Assembly (NCBI RefSeq): GCF_004337985.1
Contig: NC_043742.1
Coordinates: 7,254,641 to 7,318,640 of the forward strand
Reading direction: 5' to 3'
Length of the DNA: 64,000 bases
Origin: Pyricularia pennisetigena
Lineage: Eukaryota; Ascomycota; Sordariomycetes; Magnaporthales; Pyriculariaceae
Part shown: in pieces, positions 1-9,104 of the stretch
How the letters are laid out: every line of letters starts with the position of its first letter
Numbering within the stretch: position 1 is the stretch's first letter
Position numbers and translations under genes: made by a program
Notes under the pieces: model-generated
Database searches by the model: none
What the model saw: only the letters and a program-made list of their open reading frames with translations
Told to the model about the DNA's origin: nothing

Positions 1-20
1 TGGCGAATAAATATACGGTC

Positions 21-356
21 GTGGCGATTTTTACACCATTAATAATTACGTTAAACGTCCCGAAAAAAATCCACCCTATTTTTTACGTGGAATTAATCGA
101 AAAAACCGCGGACGACCTATTACCGTCCCAAATTTGTACCGATATTAAACCCGGCCCGTTATTAATCCCATCCGATTTAAATAACGAAACCGCGGAAAAA
201 TGGGTAATAAAAGAAAATTTAACCGCGAAAAACGCAATGGGGAAAAAACGCAAACGTAAAATTTTGGTAAAATGGAAAGGGTACGATAAACCCACGTAAA
301 AGGATTTGGTAATAGTGGAAAATATACGGGTATTGGACGAATTCGAAACAAAATAA
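21..356 (+). pseudogene. Chromodomain end of Ty3/gypsy integrase, RIP-broken
   Basis: The plus-strand reading contains the core KILVKWKGYDKPT at about 255-297. It then has a stop codon at the place of the conserved Trp, and continues in frame as a degenerate helix ending near DEFETK at about 353. This order (strand with VKWKGY, then acidic C-terminal helix) is the chromodomain found at the C-terminus of chromovirus integrases, where it guides insertion into chromatin. The upstream part of pol lies outside the window. The stop codons fit C-to-T or G-to-A changes. No functional product is expected. Confidence 0.72.
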
Positions 357-359
357 GGG

Positions 360-2330
360 CCGGCCCAAATAAATAATGGCCCGGTATCGAAACGACGTTA
401 ACAATTAAATATTTAACCGGACTAGGGACCTGTTACAATTAATTAAAAAGTCGACGATTCCCCGGAAAAAAAGCGACGCGGTAAACCTAAAATTAATATT
501 AATTTAACCAAACGTACGGTAAAAAAAACACGCAAAATTAAACCCCTTGCCGGGGCGAAATGCAATAAAAACAAACCGACGACCATATAACCCGCGCCCA
601 TTTTTGGGGCGACGTAACCGCATCCCACCCATTTAATCCTTAAATTAAATTAATATATATAAAACGAGGCGATAACTTTGCGCGGCGATAAAATATTAAT
701 TAAAAACCGATTTATTCGCCTCCGATTCGTTATCCAAATCTCCCTTTTCCTCATTTCTTTCCTTTATTTCGACGTCCTCCTTTTTTATTTTATTATTTTC
801 CGCGTCGTTTTTAAAAACCGGGAATTCCTATTGTTCGGCGAATTGGTTAACCTCCCGCAATAAAGCGGTATAACGTCGGATAATACCTTCGATTAAAAAA
901 AATTTACGACGGGACCTTCCAAAAAACGGGTTTTTGCCTATACCACGACCAAAAATACGAGGGCGCGACGAAATAGGGGCACGGGGACGCGAAAAATTAA
1001 ATATATACCGAATCGAGGTACGAATAAAACGAAATGCGACGGGGTAACGCGAAAGGGGAATTTCGAAACGTCGACGGGACGTGGTAATAATAAAAACGAA
1101 AAGGCGTGGGGAATACGCGGGGCGAAATTGGCGTATAAAAACGGCGGGAAAAAGGGTTAAAACGGTAATTAAAATAGCGAAAGCGTTATTATTTCGGCGC
1201 GCCTTTTGCAGGTTTTCCTTATAACGCAACGTATTGCGTTTTTGAAAAATTTTAAAAATTAATAACGTTATCGAAACAATTGTATATTAAAGGAATTAAA
1301 CGCATTTCCAGGTAAATGAAACCATATGCGAAAATTTGTACCAATTAACGGTTACAATTACCGCCGCTACGAAAAAGGGTATTAAATATAGCGGCAAAAA
1401 TAATGGTTTTGGTAAAAGTCGTTACGGCCCCGGAATTCGCTATTTTATCCTATACGTCCTAATAAACGCGGACCCAATTAATATACGCGGTAAAAAAATT
1501 TCGAAACAGTACGGTATTTTTACCAAAAATTTTTTTATTATCCACGACGGTGCTTTTAATTAAAAATTGGACGATATAACGATTATTGTAAATCGTGGTT
1601 TTTAATTTTCGTAAACGGCGGCGGAAAACAGGGTTAAAAGCGTAAATAGTTTCGCTATAATAATAATACGATTTTTTGGTGTCGCAATATCGCTGGTAAT
1701 TAGTACCGTCGGGGGCAGGGCCACACTCCCAAACCCCGTTAATTTTGGACGTTTTTATATAAAAAACGCAAAAAATAAATACATTTTCCGGAGCGGTATA
1801 TTCGTCGTTATTTAAATTACCTTGGAATTCCGCGGCACCGACAACGCGACGAAAACGTTGCGAATATAAATTAGCGATACCACCCAATCGGTATTTAATC
1901 GATACGATTTACAAATGGGCGGCCGTTATTATTATATAACGAAAACAATTAACCATTACGGTAAAAAGGCCGGATATTTCCATTACCGGTACTGGTTTAT
2001 CCAAACGCTATTTAGGACGCGATTAAAGAAATAAAAACCCGGGATATAATAACGACGCGGTAACGATAAATAACGATACAAATAATAAATAGGAACGAAC
2101 AGGAAATAAAAACGGCCGAAATAAAAGCAATATAAATAAAAAATAAAACGAAGGGAAAACGGGAAAAATCGATAAAATGGCAAAAAAAGGAAGGAATAAG
2201 GACGAAAAAAATTCGAGTGGAGGAAAAGTTGGAAAATAAAAAGGACCAGGACGATAACGCGGGAAAAATGCGAAAAACAGAAATCGTAACCATTACGGAA
2301 AAGGAATTGTACCAATAAATAAACGAACCT
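360..2330. other. Unassigned RIP-mutated DNA
   Basis: This 2-kb stretch has the same TA-rich, CA-poor composition as its surroundings. Open frames of 60-140 codons exist on both strands but show low-complexity, composition-driven translations (rich in F, Y, R, K, N) and no motif I recognise. By position it lies between the integrase chromodomain and the 3' LTR of the plus-strand element, so it is either an unusually long 3' region of that element or another inserted repeat. Confidence 0.5.
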
Positions 2331-2820
2331 ATACCGCCTAAAATAAAAGGAAAATAAACCGCGACAAACACCCGCAAACGACAAATACGATAAAAAAACC
2401 GCGATATTACCGCAACTAAAAACAGGAGGGTAAAACCCGACCACGGCCTTATACCGCCCAAAATAAAAAGAAAATAAACCGCGATAAATACCCGCAAACG
2501 GTAAATGCGATAAAAAAACCGCGACACTTCCGCAACCAAAAGTAGGAGGGCAAAACCCGACCACGGTTTTATACCGCCCAAAATAAAAGGAAAATAAACC
2601 GCGACAACCACCCGCAAACGGTAAATACGATAAAAAAACCACGATATAACCGCAGCCGAAAACGGGAGGATAAAATTCGACCACGGATTTATATTAACCA
2701 AAATTAGGAAAAAACGAATTATAATAACCGCCCGTAAACGGAACCGGGGATAAAAGGCCCGCGATATAACCGCGGCCGAAAATAGGAGGGTAAAACCCGA
2801 CCACGGGCCTACACCGCCCG
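2331..2820. repeat. 120-bp tandem repeat, about four copies
   Basis: The unit starting ATACCGCC recurs at 2331, 2451 and 2571, with degenerate starts at 2691 and 2811, giving an exact 120-bp spacing. Within each unit the string AAAATAAACCGCGA and the string GATAAAAAAACC recur at fixed offsets. Copies differ mostly by CA/TA or TG/TA exchanges, so they were nearly identical before RIP. A period of 120 equals 40 codons, so the repeat could once have coded for a repetitive protein. Both antisense frames stay open across it, which I attribute to composition. Confidence 0.85.
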
Positions 2821-2923
2821 GAATAATGGACGGGTAAATTATATTAGGATACGCGCCCGCTGGATTGCTTTTATACCTCCAAATGGGGACTATACCCGAT
2901 AAAGGACGGGCGAATGCGGGTTA

Positions 2924-3111
2924 TATTATGGATTCGTGCCTAAAGTACGTATTACGTAATAAAATACAAAAGCGGGTTAGGGATAATATATAAAGGGAAG
3001 GATATTACCACGACCCGGATATGCACCTTTTCCTCCCTTTTCCCCTAGCGTTAGTAATAATACCAACAAGGATACTTAACGGTCTCAAGGCCGTTGGTTT
3101 ACCCTATAACA
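2924..3111 (+). repeat. LTR, plus orientation, heavily RIP-mutated
   Basis: The segment is an inverted, diverged copy of 5488-5677. It begins TATTATGGATTCGTGCC (a RIP form of TGTTATGG) and ends CCTATAACA, so the ends keep the TGTTAT...ATAACA inverted-repeat logic of LTRs. It contains a TATA-like ATATATAAAGGG. Purine-rich AAAGGACGGGCGAATGCGGG lies immediately upstream (2901-2920) and could be the polypurine tract, which would make this the 3' LTR of the plus-strand element. At 188 bp it matches the other LTR (190 bp). Confidence 0.75.
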
Positions 3112-3530
3112 GCGGTATATAATATAACCGGCCCTATAATAATAACGGGGATTTACCGTTATTGTTTTTTTAAATCCGGATATAATAATCCAATTCGCCT
3201 TTATACGGGGGTAAAACCAAAATTTTACCGTCGTTAAATAATTTTTCGAAATTTTTTAATTTTTCGGGTAACGTCGCCGGGGGTTTTATATTGTTTTAAT
3301 TTACCGCCAACAGGGTTAGGACCCGGGTTATATTTTATAACGAAATAAAACCGAATTCCATTCATTCGTTCGTATTTGTTTTTATTTTTCGGGCTATTAC
3401 CAGGAATACGTTATTTATAACCACCGTAAATTTCCTGTTTTTCGGACGCAGGGATAATTTTTGCACGAATAACCCTTTAACGGATTTTATTTTCAATTTT
3501 CCCTAATTTAAATTTGTTAATTATATGCGT
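3112..3530 (-). pseudogene. Ty3/gypsy pol fragment, start of reverse transcriptase
   Basis: The minus-strand translation reads LPEKLKNFEKLFNDGK, then VLPPYKGELDYYI, then a stop, then GRLYYIP up to 3112. This is the region just before and into the RT domain of Ty3/gypsy polyproteins (leader with LPPH/YxxxxDHxI, then xGRLYxL). The reading runs right up to the inner border of the plus-oriented LTR, so the rest of pol was separated by that insertion. In-frame stops show it is dead. Upstream protease sequence is too degraded to call. Confidence 0.68.
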
Positions 3531-3534
3531 TATT

Positions 3535-4080
3535 TAGCATGTAATGGGTCCACTTTTATTTGTATATAAGCCACAATAGATAGTGCCGAAGTGGGGCTGT
3601 TGGGGCTGTCGGATTTTCTGTTATATTTTGTGTGTGTGTTGCAGGAGTTGCGATTCAAAGTCAGCGAATGGGGTTTTACCCTGTACCGGGTTTTATACCC
3701 ACCCTGCACTTACGAGTTAGCTACCCTGTATTTAATTGAAATTTTCACCAAATTAGCAAATCAATGCGAACCCAGAAATGGTTTGTATAAAAATGAGGGT
3801 GTTTTTCCAACAACGCATACAAAATAATTTTTCGGAAAATCGTGTGCGGCACCGGAACGTTTTCTGGCGTGCGGACCCCCACTTCGATGTCGGAAAGTAT
3901 GTAAGGGAGACAAAGCAAAATCTCCCCCACCAATGAATCAAATCTATTAATCCAAAAATTAGTGAATAATATAATGCATTTAAACCCTGTAATTACAGGC
4001 TTTTACAGCGCAACTAGCACCACGCCGCACTTAGGCTAATGCCTAACCCCCTTTCAGCAACCCATATTGTTAACAAAATT
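3535..4080. mobile_element. Non-RIP-mutated island inside the retroelement
   Basis: From about 3535 to 4080 the composition returns to normal: CA and TG are frequent (for example TGTGTGTGTTGCAGGAG near 3640) although both flanks are strongly RIP-mutated. A 78-codon plus-strand frame (3591-3827) shows no known motif. The string CGAAGTGGGG occurs near 3586 and again inverted near 3880-3890, which may be remnants of terminal inverted repeats of a small non-autonomous element. The identity is unknown; a late insertion is my inference. Confidence 0.5.
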
Positions 4081-4140
4081 AAATACCATTTTTCGGTAAA
4101 TTATCCAAAAAATCCCAGGAACAGGTTTTACATTAATCCC

Positions 4141-5487
4141 GGGATTATATAAAAAATATTGGCGCAAGTTAACCGTCGATATTTACGTTACTATTATTTA
4201 TTTCCCGTATATTGGTTCGTATTTATCCCGCTACCGCGCCTAACCGGCGGGTTTATAATAAAAAAAATTTATTATTTTTAATTTTTCGGTCCATTTTTGC
4301 TTATTACCGCGTAATATTCGCACCCTAAATTTATTTATATTATAATAAATTTCGTTGAATTGGTTAAAATTAGGATAAAAAATAATCGCCCATTTATTAT
4401 AATTTATATTTTTTAACTGTTTTTTCCGATCCATATTTGTTAATATATTATGAAATGGTCGGGGCCCGTCGCGTCGGTTTTCCTTTAAATCAAAATTATA
4501 ATCCAAAATTAATTTTTTTTTTCGGGGTCGTTCGGCGCTGGGCGTATTACCGGCGCGAATTGGTAATTCTGGGCGTAATAAAAGGCGGACCCGCAACGGA
4601 GTAAATTTTTATTTTACGGCGTCGTTGGAATTTTTAAACGGATACCTATAAAACCCGATTTTCCCCTTTATTTCCATCCAATCGGCGTTTTTTTCGTTTT
4701 TTACCAGCGTTATAACGGTTTCGGCCAATTCTTATCGTTAATACGCCTATTATTATTATATTTTTTAAATTGATTTATAAAAAGTTTGGAAGGGGGACGT
4801 TTTATTTTTAGTTAAAACGTTTATCCAAATTAATAATTTCCAAACCCCGGGCGATATAACGGTATATAGCGATAAATCCGTTGTAAAAATCGGAAATAGT
4901 ATTTTTTTTTACCGACATTTTTTTTATCCGATTAACGACACGGAAACGCAAATAATTAATCCGTATTTCGTTTAATTATTCAAAACCCTCGGCCGTAGTA
5001 AAAAAACGTTCGAATTTGGTAAAAAAAATAAGCGAATAATTCGCCGTATCGTATTCGAAATATTTTTAATTCGGCGAAAATTTGGGTTTTTTTATAAAAA
5101 TCGTCGTACATACGCCCCAAATATTCGATAAAATTTTCGTAATTATATTTTTTTTCCCGTACCCTTTATTTCGTAAAAAAAAACGCATTATATTTTATAT
5201 TATTATAGTAAAATTAAATTATACGTATTCGAATTAATCGCGCTAATTTCCGACAAATTCCGCATCGCGTATTAGTTTATACGAAACAATTTATTTCCAA
5301 ATTGTAAACGCTTGGGGCGTTATTTTTACGCGATCGCGCCTACGTTTAAAAAATGCAATTACATTTAAACGATACGTTTTTCCAATATCGCGATATTCGC
5401 GATTAAATTTTGGTAAAAATCGTGGGTTTTTTTCCCGGGCCTGGTTTTGGGTTAGCTATAATTATGTTTAAATTAAATATCAATAAA
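4141..5487 (-). pseudogene. gag region of the minus-strand Ty3/gypsy element
   Basis: Reading the minus strand from the LTR inward, the frame around 4780-4930 gives SDFYNGFIAIYRYIARGLE followed by a short gap and NVPLPNFL. This resembles the capsid segment of fungal Ty3/gypsy Gag, where SVSDFYxxF is followed by a hydrophobic patch and a basic, proline-containing stretch. A later 118-codon frame (4240-4596) is basic and would fall towards the Gag C-terminus. The order LTR, gag, pol on the minus strand is as expected. Multiple stop codons are present. Confidence 0.55.
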
Positions 5488-5677
5488 TATCATAAAGTAA
5501 GCTAACGGCCTAGGGACCGTTAAATATTTTTATTGGTATTATTATTAACATTAGGGGGGAAAAGGAAGGAAAAGGTATGTGTCCGGGTCGTGGTATTGTG
5601 CTTCCTTTTATATATTGTCCCTGACCCGCTCTTGTATCTTGTCACGTGATACGTGCCTTAGGCACGAATCCATAACA
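5488..5677 (-). repeat. LTR, minus orientation, partly spared by RIP
   Basis: On the minus strand this LTR starts TGTTATGGATTCGTGCC at 5677 and runs to about 5488, followed inward by gag. It carries a TATA-like ATATATAAAAGG. It matches the plus-oriented LTR 2924-3111 in reverse complement. Its outer 120 bp keep many CA and TG dinucleotides, where the partner copy has TA instead, whereas the inner part and internal region are RIP-mutated. It would be the 5' LTR of the minus-strand element. Confidence 0.78.
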
Positions 5678-5691
5678 CTAATTTATGTTTC

Positions 5692-6714
5692 TTAATACTT
5701 CAGATAATTAATTGCGAGCTCCACTTCATCTTTATTACCACAGATAACCCCTCCCCTTTCATCACAATCAGATATTGTTACATCCAAAACTTCAGCCCAG
5801 GAGGTCGAATCCACCGCTTTCCCGCCAGCACATTCGACAACCAGAGCAATGGGGGCTAACTCATACAGTCGTCGAAGCTTGGCTGCACTTTGGCGGGTTG
5901 TGGGCGATATATACACGCCATGGCCCTTGACCAGAGCATGCACAACATCAGGCACCAGGCCACCGCTGTACCGTAGGGTGTACTTCTGGCTGATGAAGTG
6001 TGATACTAGTGCGCTGTACTTGTCACATTCAGCGGCAGCCCTGAGGTTGGCTGGGGCAAAGTAACGAGTCTTGAAAGGTGGCGAGGCAAAGCGAATATTT
6101 GGCTGCACCATCGTAAGGGATTCGGCATCGATACCAAGCTCGAAGCAAGCAGGCTCCCCGATACCAGGCACTCTAAGTGCGACTATGGCCGTTGTGCGCG
6201 GACCAAACACGCCCAGTATCGCAGCGACCATGGAACGATGGGGGCTTTGGCCCAGAGCAGTGTCTCCGTCCCAGACGCCCACGATGGCCCCGACGGTCCA
6301 ATTTGGGGCGATAATGGAGCTGCCGTCAAGCGGGTCGTATGCTACCGTGTACCGCTCGCTCGAGCCGGGCGCTGCACTATCTTCTCCGGGGCGTAAGGCC
6401 TCCTCGACGGGTGTCTCCTCGCTGCTTGCCGTCACAACGGAAGGACAACCCTTGCACGCAGCGCGAATAACGTCATCAGCAGCGATGTCGACGTTCAGCT
6501 GCTGGTCGCCAAAAGCATTGGCCGTGCCCACGTGCGCCACTGTGTGAGCACGCCTGAGCAGCGCTGAGACATCACCAATTGCGCGGACCAAGGCAGGGAG
6601 TACGGAGCCGGTGAGCTCTGCGCGGGTGGTAGAGGGTACCAACGAGTCAAGATAGGATCGCAGGGCAGCAGAATCCAGTAAGGTTCCGGCAGAAATGGCC
6701 ATGTTGCAGCTCAT
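5692..6714 (-). CDS. Sedoheptulose-1,7-bisphosphatase-like protein
   Basis: Predicted 340-aa protein of the FBPase/SBPase superfamily, which removes a phosphate from sugar bisphosphates with Mg2+. The metal and phosphate site DPLDGSS is at residues 127-133, preceded by SSEE at about 97-100. SBPase-like stretches follow: AVGxIxGVW near 142-149, GPRTT near 171 and KYTLRYSGGLVPDV near 243. I assign the SBPase rather than FBPase branch from these. The start is the ATG at 6714; the frame is open further upstream but with no ATG, and a second ATG lies at 6702. It is single-exon. It is divergent to the BTB-like gene, and its stop codon lies 14 bp from a retrotransposon LTR. SBPase-like enzymes occur in some fungi; substrate preference is not shown by the sequence. 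Confidence 0.82.
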   Translation of the reverse strand: MSCNMAISAGTLLDSAALRSYLDSLVPSTTRAELTGSVLPALVRAIGDVSALLRRAHTVAHVGTANAFGDQQLNVDIAADDVIRAACKGCPSVVTASSEETPVEEALRPGEDSAAPGSSERYTVAYDPLDGSSIIAPNWTVGAIVGVWDGDTALGQSPHRSMVAAILGVFGPRTTAIVALRVPGIGEPACFELGIDAESLTMVQPNIRFASPPFKTRYFAPANLRAAAECDKYSALVSHFISQKYTLRYSGGLVPDVVHALVKGHGVYISPTTRQSAAKLRRLYELAPIALVVECAGGKAVDSTSWAEVLDVTISDCDERGGVICGNKDEVELAINYLKY

Positions 6715-7126
6715 ATTCAGGAGCGTAGGTCGAATATTTGGGGGTCTGGCCAATACTAGCTTGAGTCCTCGTACCTCACTACAGATAGACAAGGTTTGCT
6801 CCGATGCATGCGGCTTTTACGACGAAAGACGCACGAAGCACAAAAGCCCCACGCGCAAAAATAAATGACGTATAAGGAGGGGAAAGAAAAGAACCAGTCG
6901 AACGCACTTCCAGTCCGGTCCCGCCAGTTGCGGGGCTACAAACCCGGACCTGGTCCGACTCAGTTCCCACATCCCCCAGGCCACTTTTAATGGTTGACCC
7001 ATCTGGCCTGGGGTTGTGGGAGCCAACGAAATTTGGCGATTCATGGACAATAGGTACAAACATGGAGTCTTGAGTGTCTAGGGGCATTGACAAGCGACCC
7101 TAGACTGGTTACATATAGCTGTCGAC

Positions 7127-7140
7127 TGCGTATATACGCA
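7127..7140. promoter_or_regulatory. 14-bp perfect palindrome, copy 1
   Basis: TGCGTATATACGCA is identical to its reverse complement and is repeated exactly at 7321-7334 in the same divergent promoter. Such a site would suit a homodimeric DNA-binding protein. I do not recognise the factor. The copy abuts a CA microsatellite. Confidence 0.4.
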
Positions 7141-7320
7141 CACACGCACAAACACACACACACACACACACACAAACCGAAAAGCATCTACGACCGCATC
7201 GGTGCCGGCTTTGCCAGTCTTGGAACCGACCTGGCGCAGGCGGCTGTCGGGTATGGCTCCCCCTCTCATTGGCCAATGTTTTGCCCAGTGCGGGGATGCT
7301 GGCTCCGACAAGGGGTAGAG

Positions 7321-7334
7321 TGCGTATATACGCA
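7321..7334. promoter_or_regulatory. 14-bp perfect palindrome, copy 2
   Basis: This is a second exact copy of TGCGTATATACGCA, 194 bp from the first (start to start), in the same divergent intergenic region. Confidence 0.4.
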
Positions 7335-7701
7335 GCCGAGAGGTGCAAGTGTCAACCCCGTGCAATTGCGTGATCAGTCTATGGCTTCGCGCAATGCCGT
7401 CTTGGGTAGCCTCTGGACGCGAGATGAGGAATTTTCCTTCGATGCCCAGCCTCTATCTTCAACATGGTGCCGACAAAGTGTGGTTGGAGTGCCTAATTGG
7501 GCGGGTGGGAGAGAGCTGAAGGAAACCAGTCCTATCTATCCTTGGCAGAGGGAGAGGCCAAGACAAGTGCGAGTGTGTGAGAGTATGTATGAGAGAGAGA
7601 GAGAGAGAGAGGCATTCATCCCCTTTATCTGGCCTCGGTTCATTGTCATTCCCCAAGACTTGCTGTTTCCTACACAAGACCTGGGCATAGAAGGCAGAGA
7701 C

Positions 7702-8804
7702 ATGTTTAGACTCTACGAAGTGGACCCTGATGCAGACACGCTGCTTATTGTCCGCCCCTCGCCAGAGGTGACCAAAAACTCTGGGTTGGGGGTCAATGGT
7801 CAGAACTTCAACACAGAGCTCCGGGTCAAGGTCTCGTCCAAGCACCTGAGCCTTGCCTCCCGCCACCTTTCCAACAAACTTCGGCACACTCCAGCTGACC
7901 GGTCGGATGGAAGAATACACATTCATTTGGATGATGCCGACCCGGCTGCCGCTACCGTGGTGATGAACATCATCCATTGCCGAGGCCAGAAAGTCCCTCG
8001 CATCGTCACTCTCCAGACCCTTGCCGATATCGCCGTTTTCGTGGATCGGTACCAATGCTTCGATGCCGTTGAGGCCCATGGTGACAGGTGGATCAGGGGA
8101 TTAGAGCACAACCTAGTAGAGGCGCCAGTAGCTAAGGCGCTGATGCAGTGGATTTACATTGCTTACGTCTTTCGGCAACCTCTACTTTTCAAGCGTGTGA
8201 CCGGCATCGCCGTGTCGCAAAGCTCGGGAATTGTTGGAACCTATGGCTTACCAATTCGCCAGAAGATCATCAGTAAGCGCAGACCGTCTCTTGCATAGCG
8301 CATTCAAGGTTCGGCGAGGGCTGTTATGCTAATTCCTGAACAGACGCTATCAATAGACAGAGGCAACAACTACTGATAAAGGCCGCAGATGCTGTCAATG
8401 ATGCGCTAGGTTGTAGCACAGCCGGTTCTGTTTGCTCCCTGGGCTGCGAAAACTTTCTCCACAACGCTCTCCAAGCCTCTCTCGCCCGTTCCGGTGTACC
8501 ATGGCCTCCCAGTTCTGCGACTGACGGTGCAGGGTTTGCGGCCCTAATCGAGGCCTTTCGGGACATCGAGAAAATGCACGAGAACTGGCACTCCAACATC
8601 GGTCCCGTCTTCGCCAAGCCACTGTATTCGAGCAAGCCGAGCAAGCCACAGACCTACAGCACCGACTCGGACCAGCATCAGGCCATCGCTGTTCCCCAGT
8701 CGCAATGTATCGAGAGGCTGAGGCTAACAGACCATTTGAGGGAAGTCGAGCGCCAAGCCGGAGGGCTTGAGCTGGAGAGCAGCCTTGGGTACGCTTTGTA
8801 CTGA
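7702..8804 (+). CDS. BTB/POZ-domain-like fungal protein
   Basis: Two exons, 7702-8272 and 8344-8804, give a 343-aa protein; the 71-bp intron has GTAAGC and CAG ends and joins the frames at an Asn codon. The N-terminal half has the layout of fungal BTB-like proteins: RVKVSSKHLSLASRHLSNKL, then DPAAATVVMNIIH, then the helix-rich TLADIAVFVDRYQCFDAVE and IYIAYVFRQPLLFK. BTB domains mediate protein pairing, often for ubiquitin ligases or transcription factors, but members of this fungal group are uncharacterised. Exon 2 gives a Cys-containing helical tail. The start at 7702 is chosen because sequence upstream in the same frame is microsatellite translation. Confidence 0.72.
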
Positions 8805-9104
8805 GAGAAAACGTCAAGTTCTGTCCTCCTCGAGCAAGCTGCATCGTGGCAGTTGGAACGGAGAGCTTTCGGAGTACAGTGGATGACGTATGGCAAATAT
8901 CGGGAATATACTTGGGCACTTGACGAAACATGGTCGAGCGAGGCACGTAGAGAGGACCAAATATGACCGACCGTTTGTTGGGCGCCAATGGGTATTTCGT
9001 TATATTAATCATATTAAAATTCGTAAGTTTATATAATAGGAGGAGGAGCTGAAGCCAGGATAACGTCTAACCCGGCACATTTTCAAGATCCTTTACCGAC
9101 CAGG
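8805..9104. other. Intergenic, convergent 3' ends
   Basis: About 300 bp between the 3' ends of the BTB-like gene (+) and the carboxypeptidase gene (-). An antisense frame (8395-9012, minus) overlaps BTB-like exon 2 and shows no protein motif. I see nothing else. Confidence 0.6.

Larger units (their letters stand above)
1..5680. mobile_element. RIP-degenerated Ty3/gypsy retrotransposon block
   Basis: This AT-rich stretch has few CA and TG dinucleotides and many TA, while CG is kept. That is the pattern left by repeat-induced point mutation, which changes C to T in CpA. Stop codons interrupt every retroelement frame. Within it I can recognise a chromodomain (plus strand, about 200-356), two inverted LTR copies (2924-3111 and 5488-5677), a gag remnant and the start of reverse transcriptase on the minus strand. 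The segment 360-2330 is equally degenerate and I could not assign it to any protein. The block ends 14 bp before the stop codon of the sedoheptulose-bisphosphatase-like gene. Confidence 0.88.
6715..7701. other. Divergent intergenic region with microsatellites
   Basis: This region lies between the SBPase-like gene (-) and the BTB-like gene (+) and should hold both promoters. It contains a CA microsatellite (about 7150-7175), a GA microsatellite (about 7590-7612) and two identical 14-bp palindromes. A plus-strand frame is open from 7087 through the microsatellites into the BTB-like gene, but its translation there is low complexity and I do not regard it as coding. Confidence 0.7.

Noticed and set aside
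1983..2701. Two overlapping antisense open frames of about 230 codons over the 120-bp repeat
   Set aside because: Both frames are open only because RIP-biased composition lacks stop codons on that strand; translations are F/Y/R-rich and periodic with the repeat.
2331..2820. Regularly spaced repeat considered as a CRISPR array
   Set aside because: Units are 120 bp, contiguous without spacers, in a eukaryotic transposon.
7087..7701. A 205-codon open extension of the BTB-like gene upstream of its chosen ATG
   Set aside because: It runs through CA and GA microsatellites and gives low-complexity translation; the family-like sequence begins near the ATG at 7702.
8395..9012. 205-codon minus-strand frame
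   Set aside because: It is antisense to BTB-like exon 2, whose splice and protein pattern are convincing; no motif.
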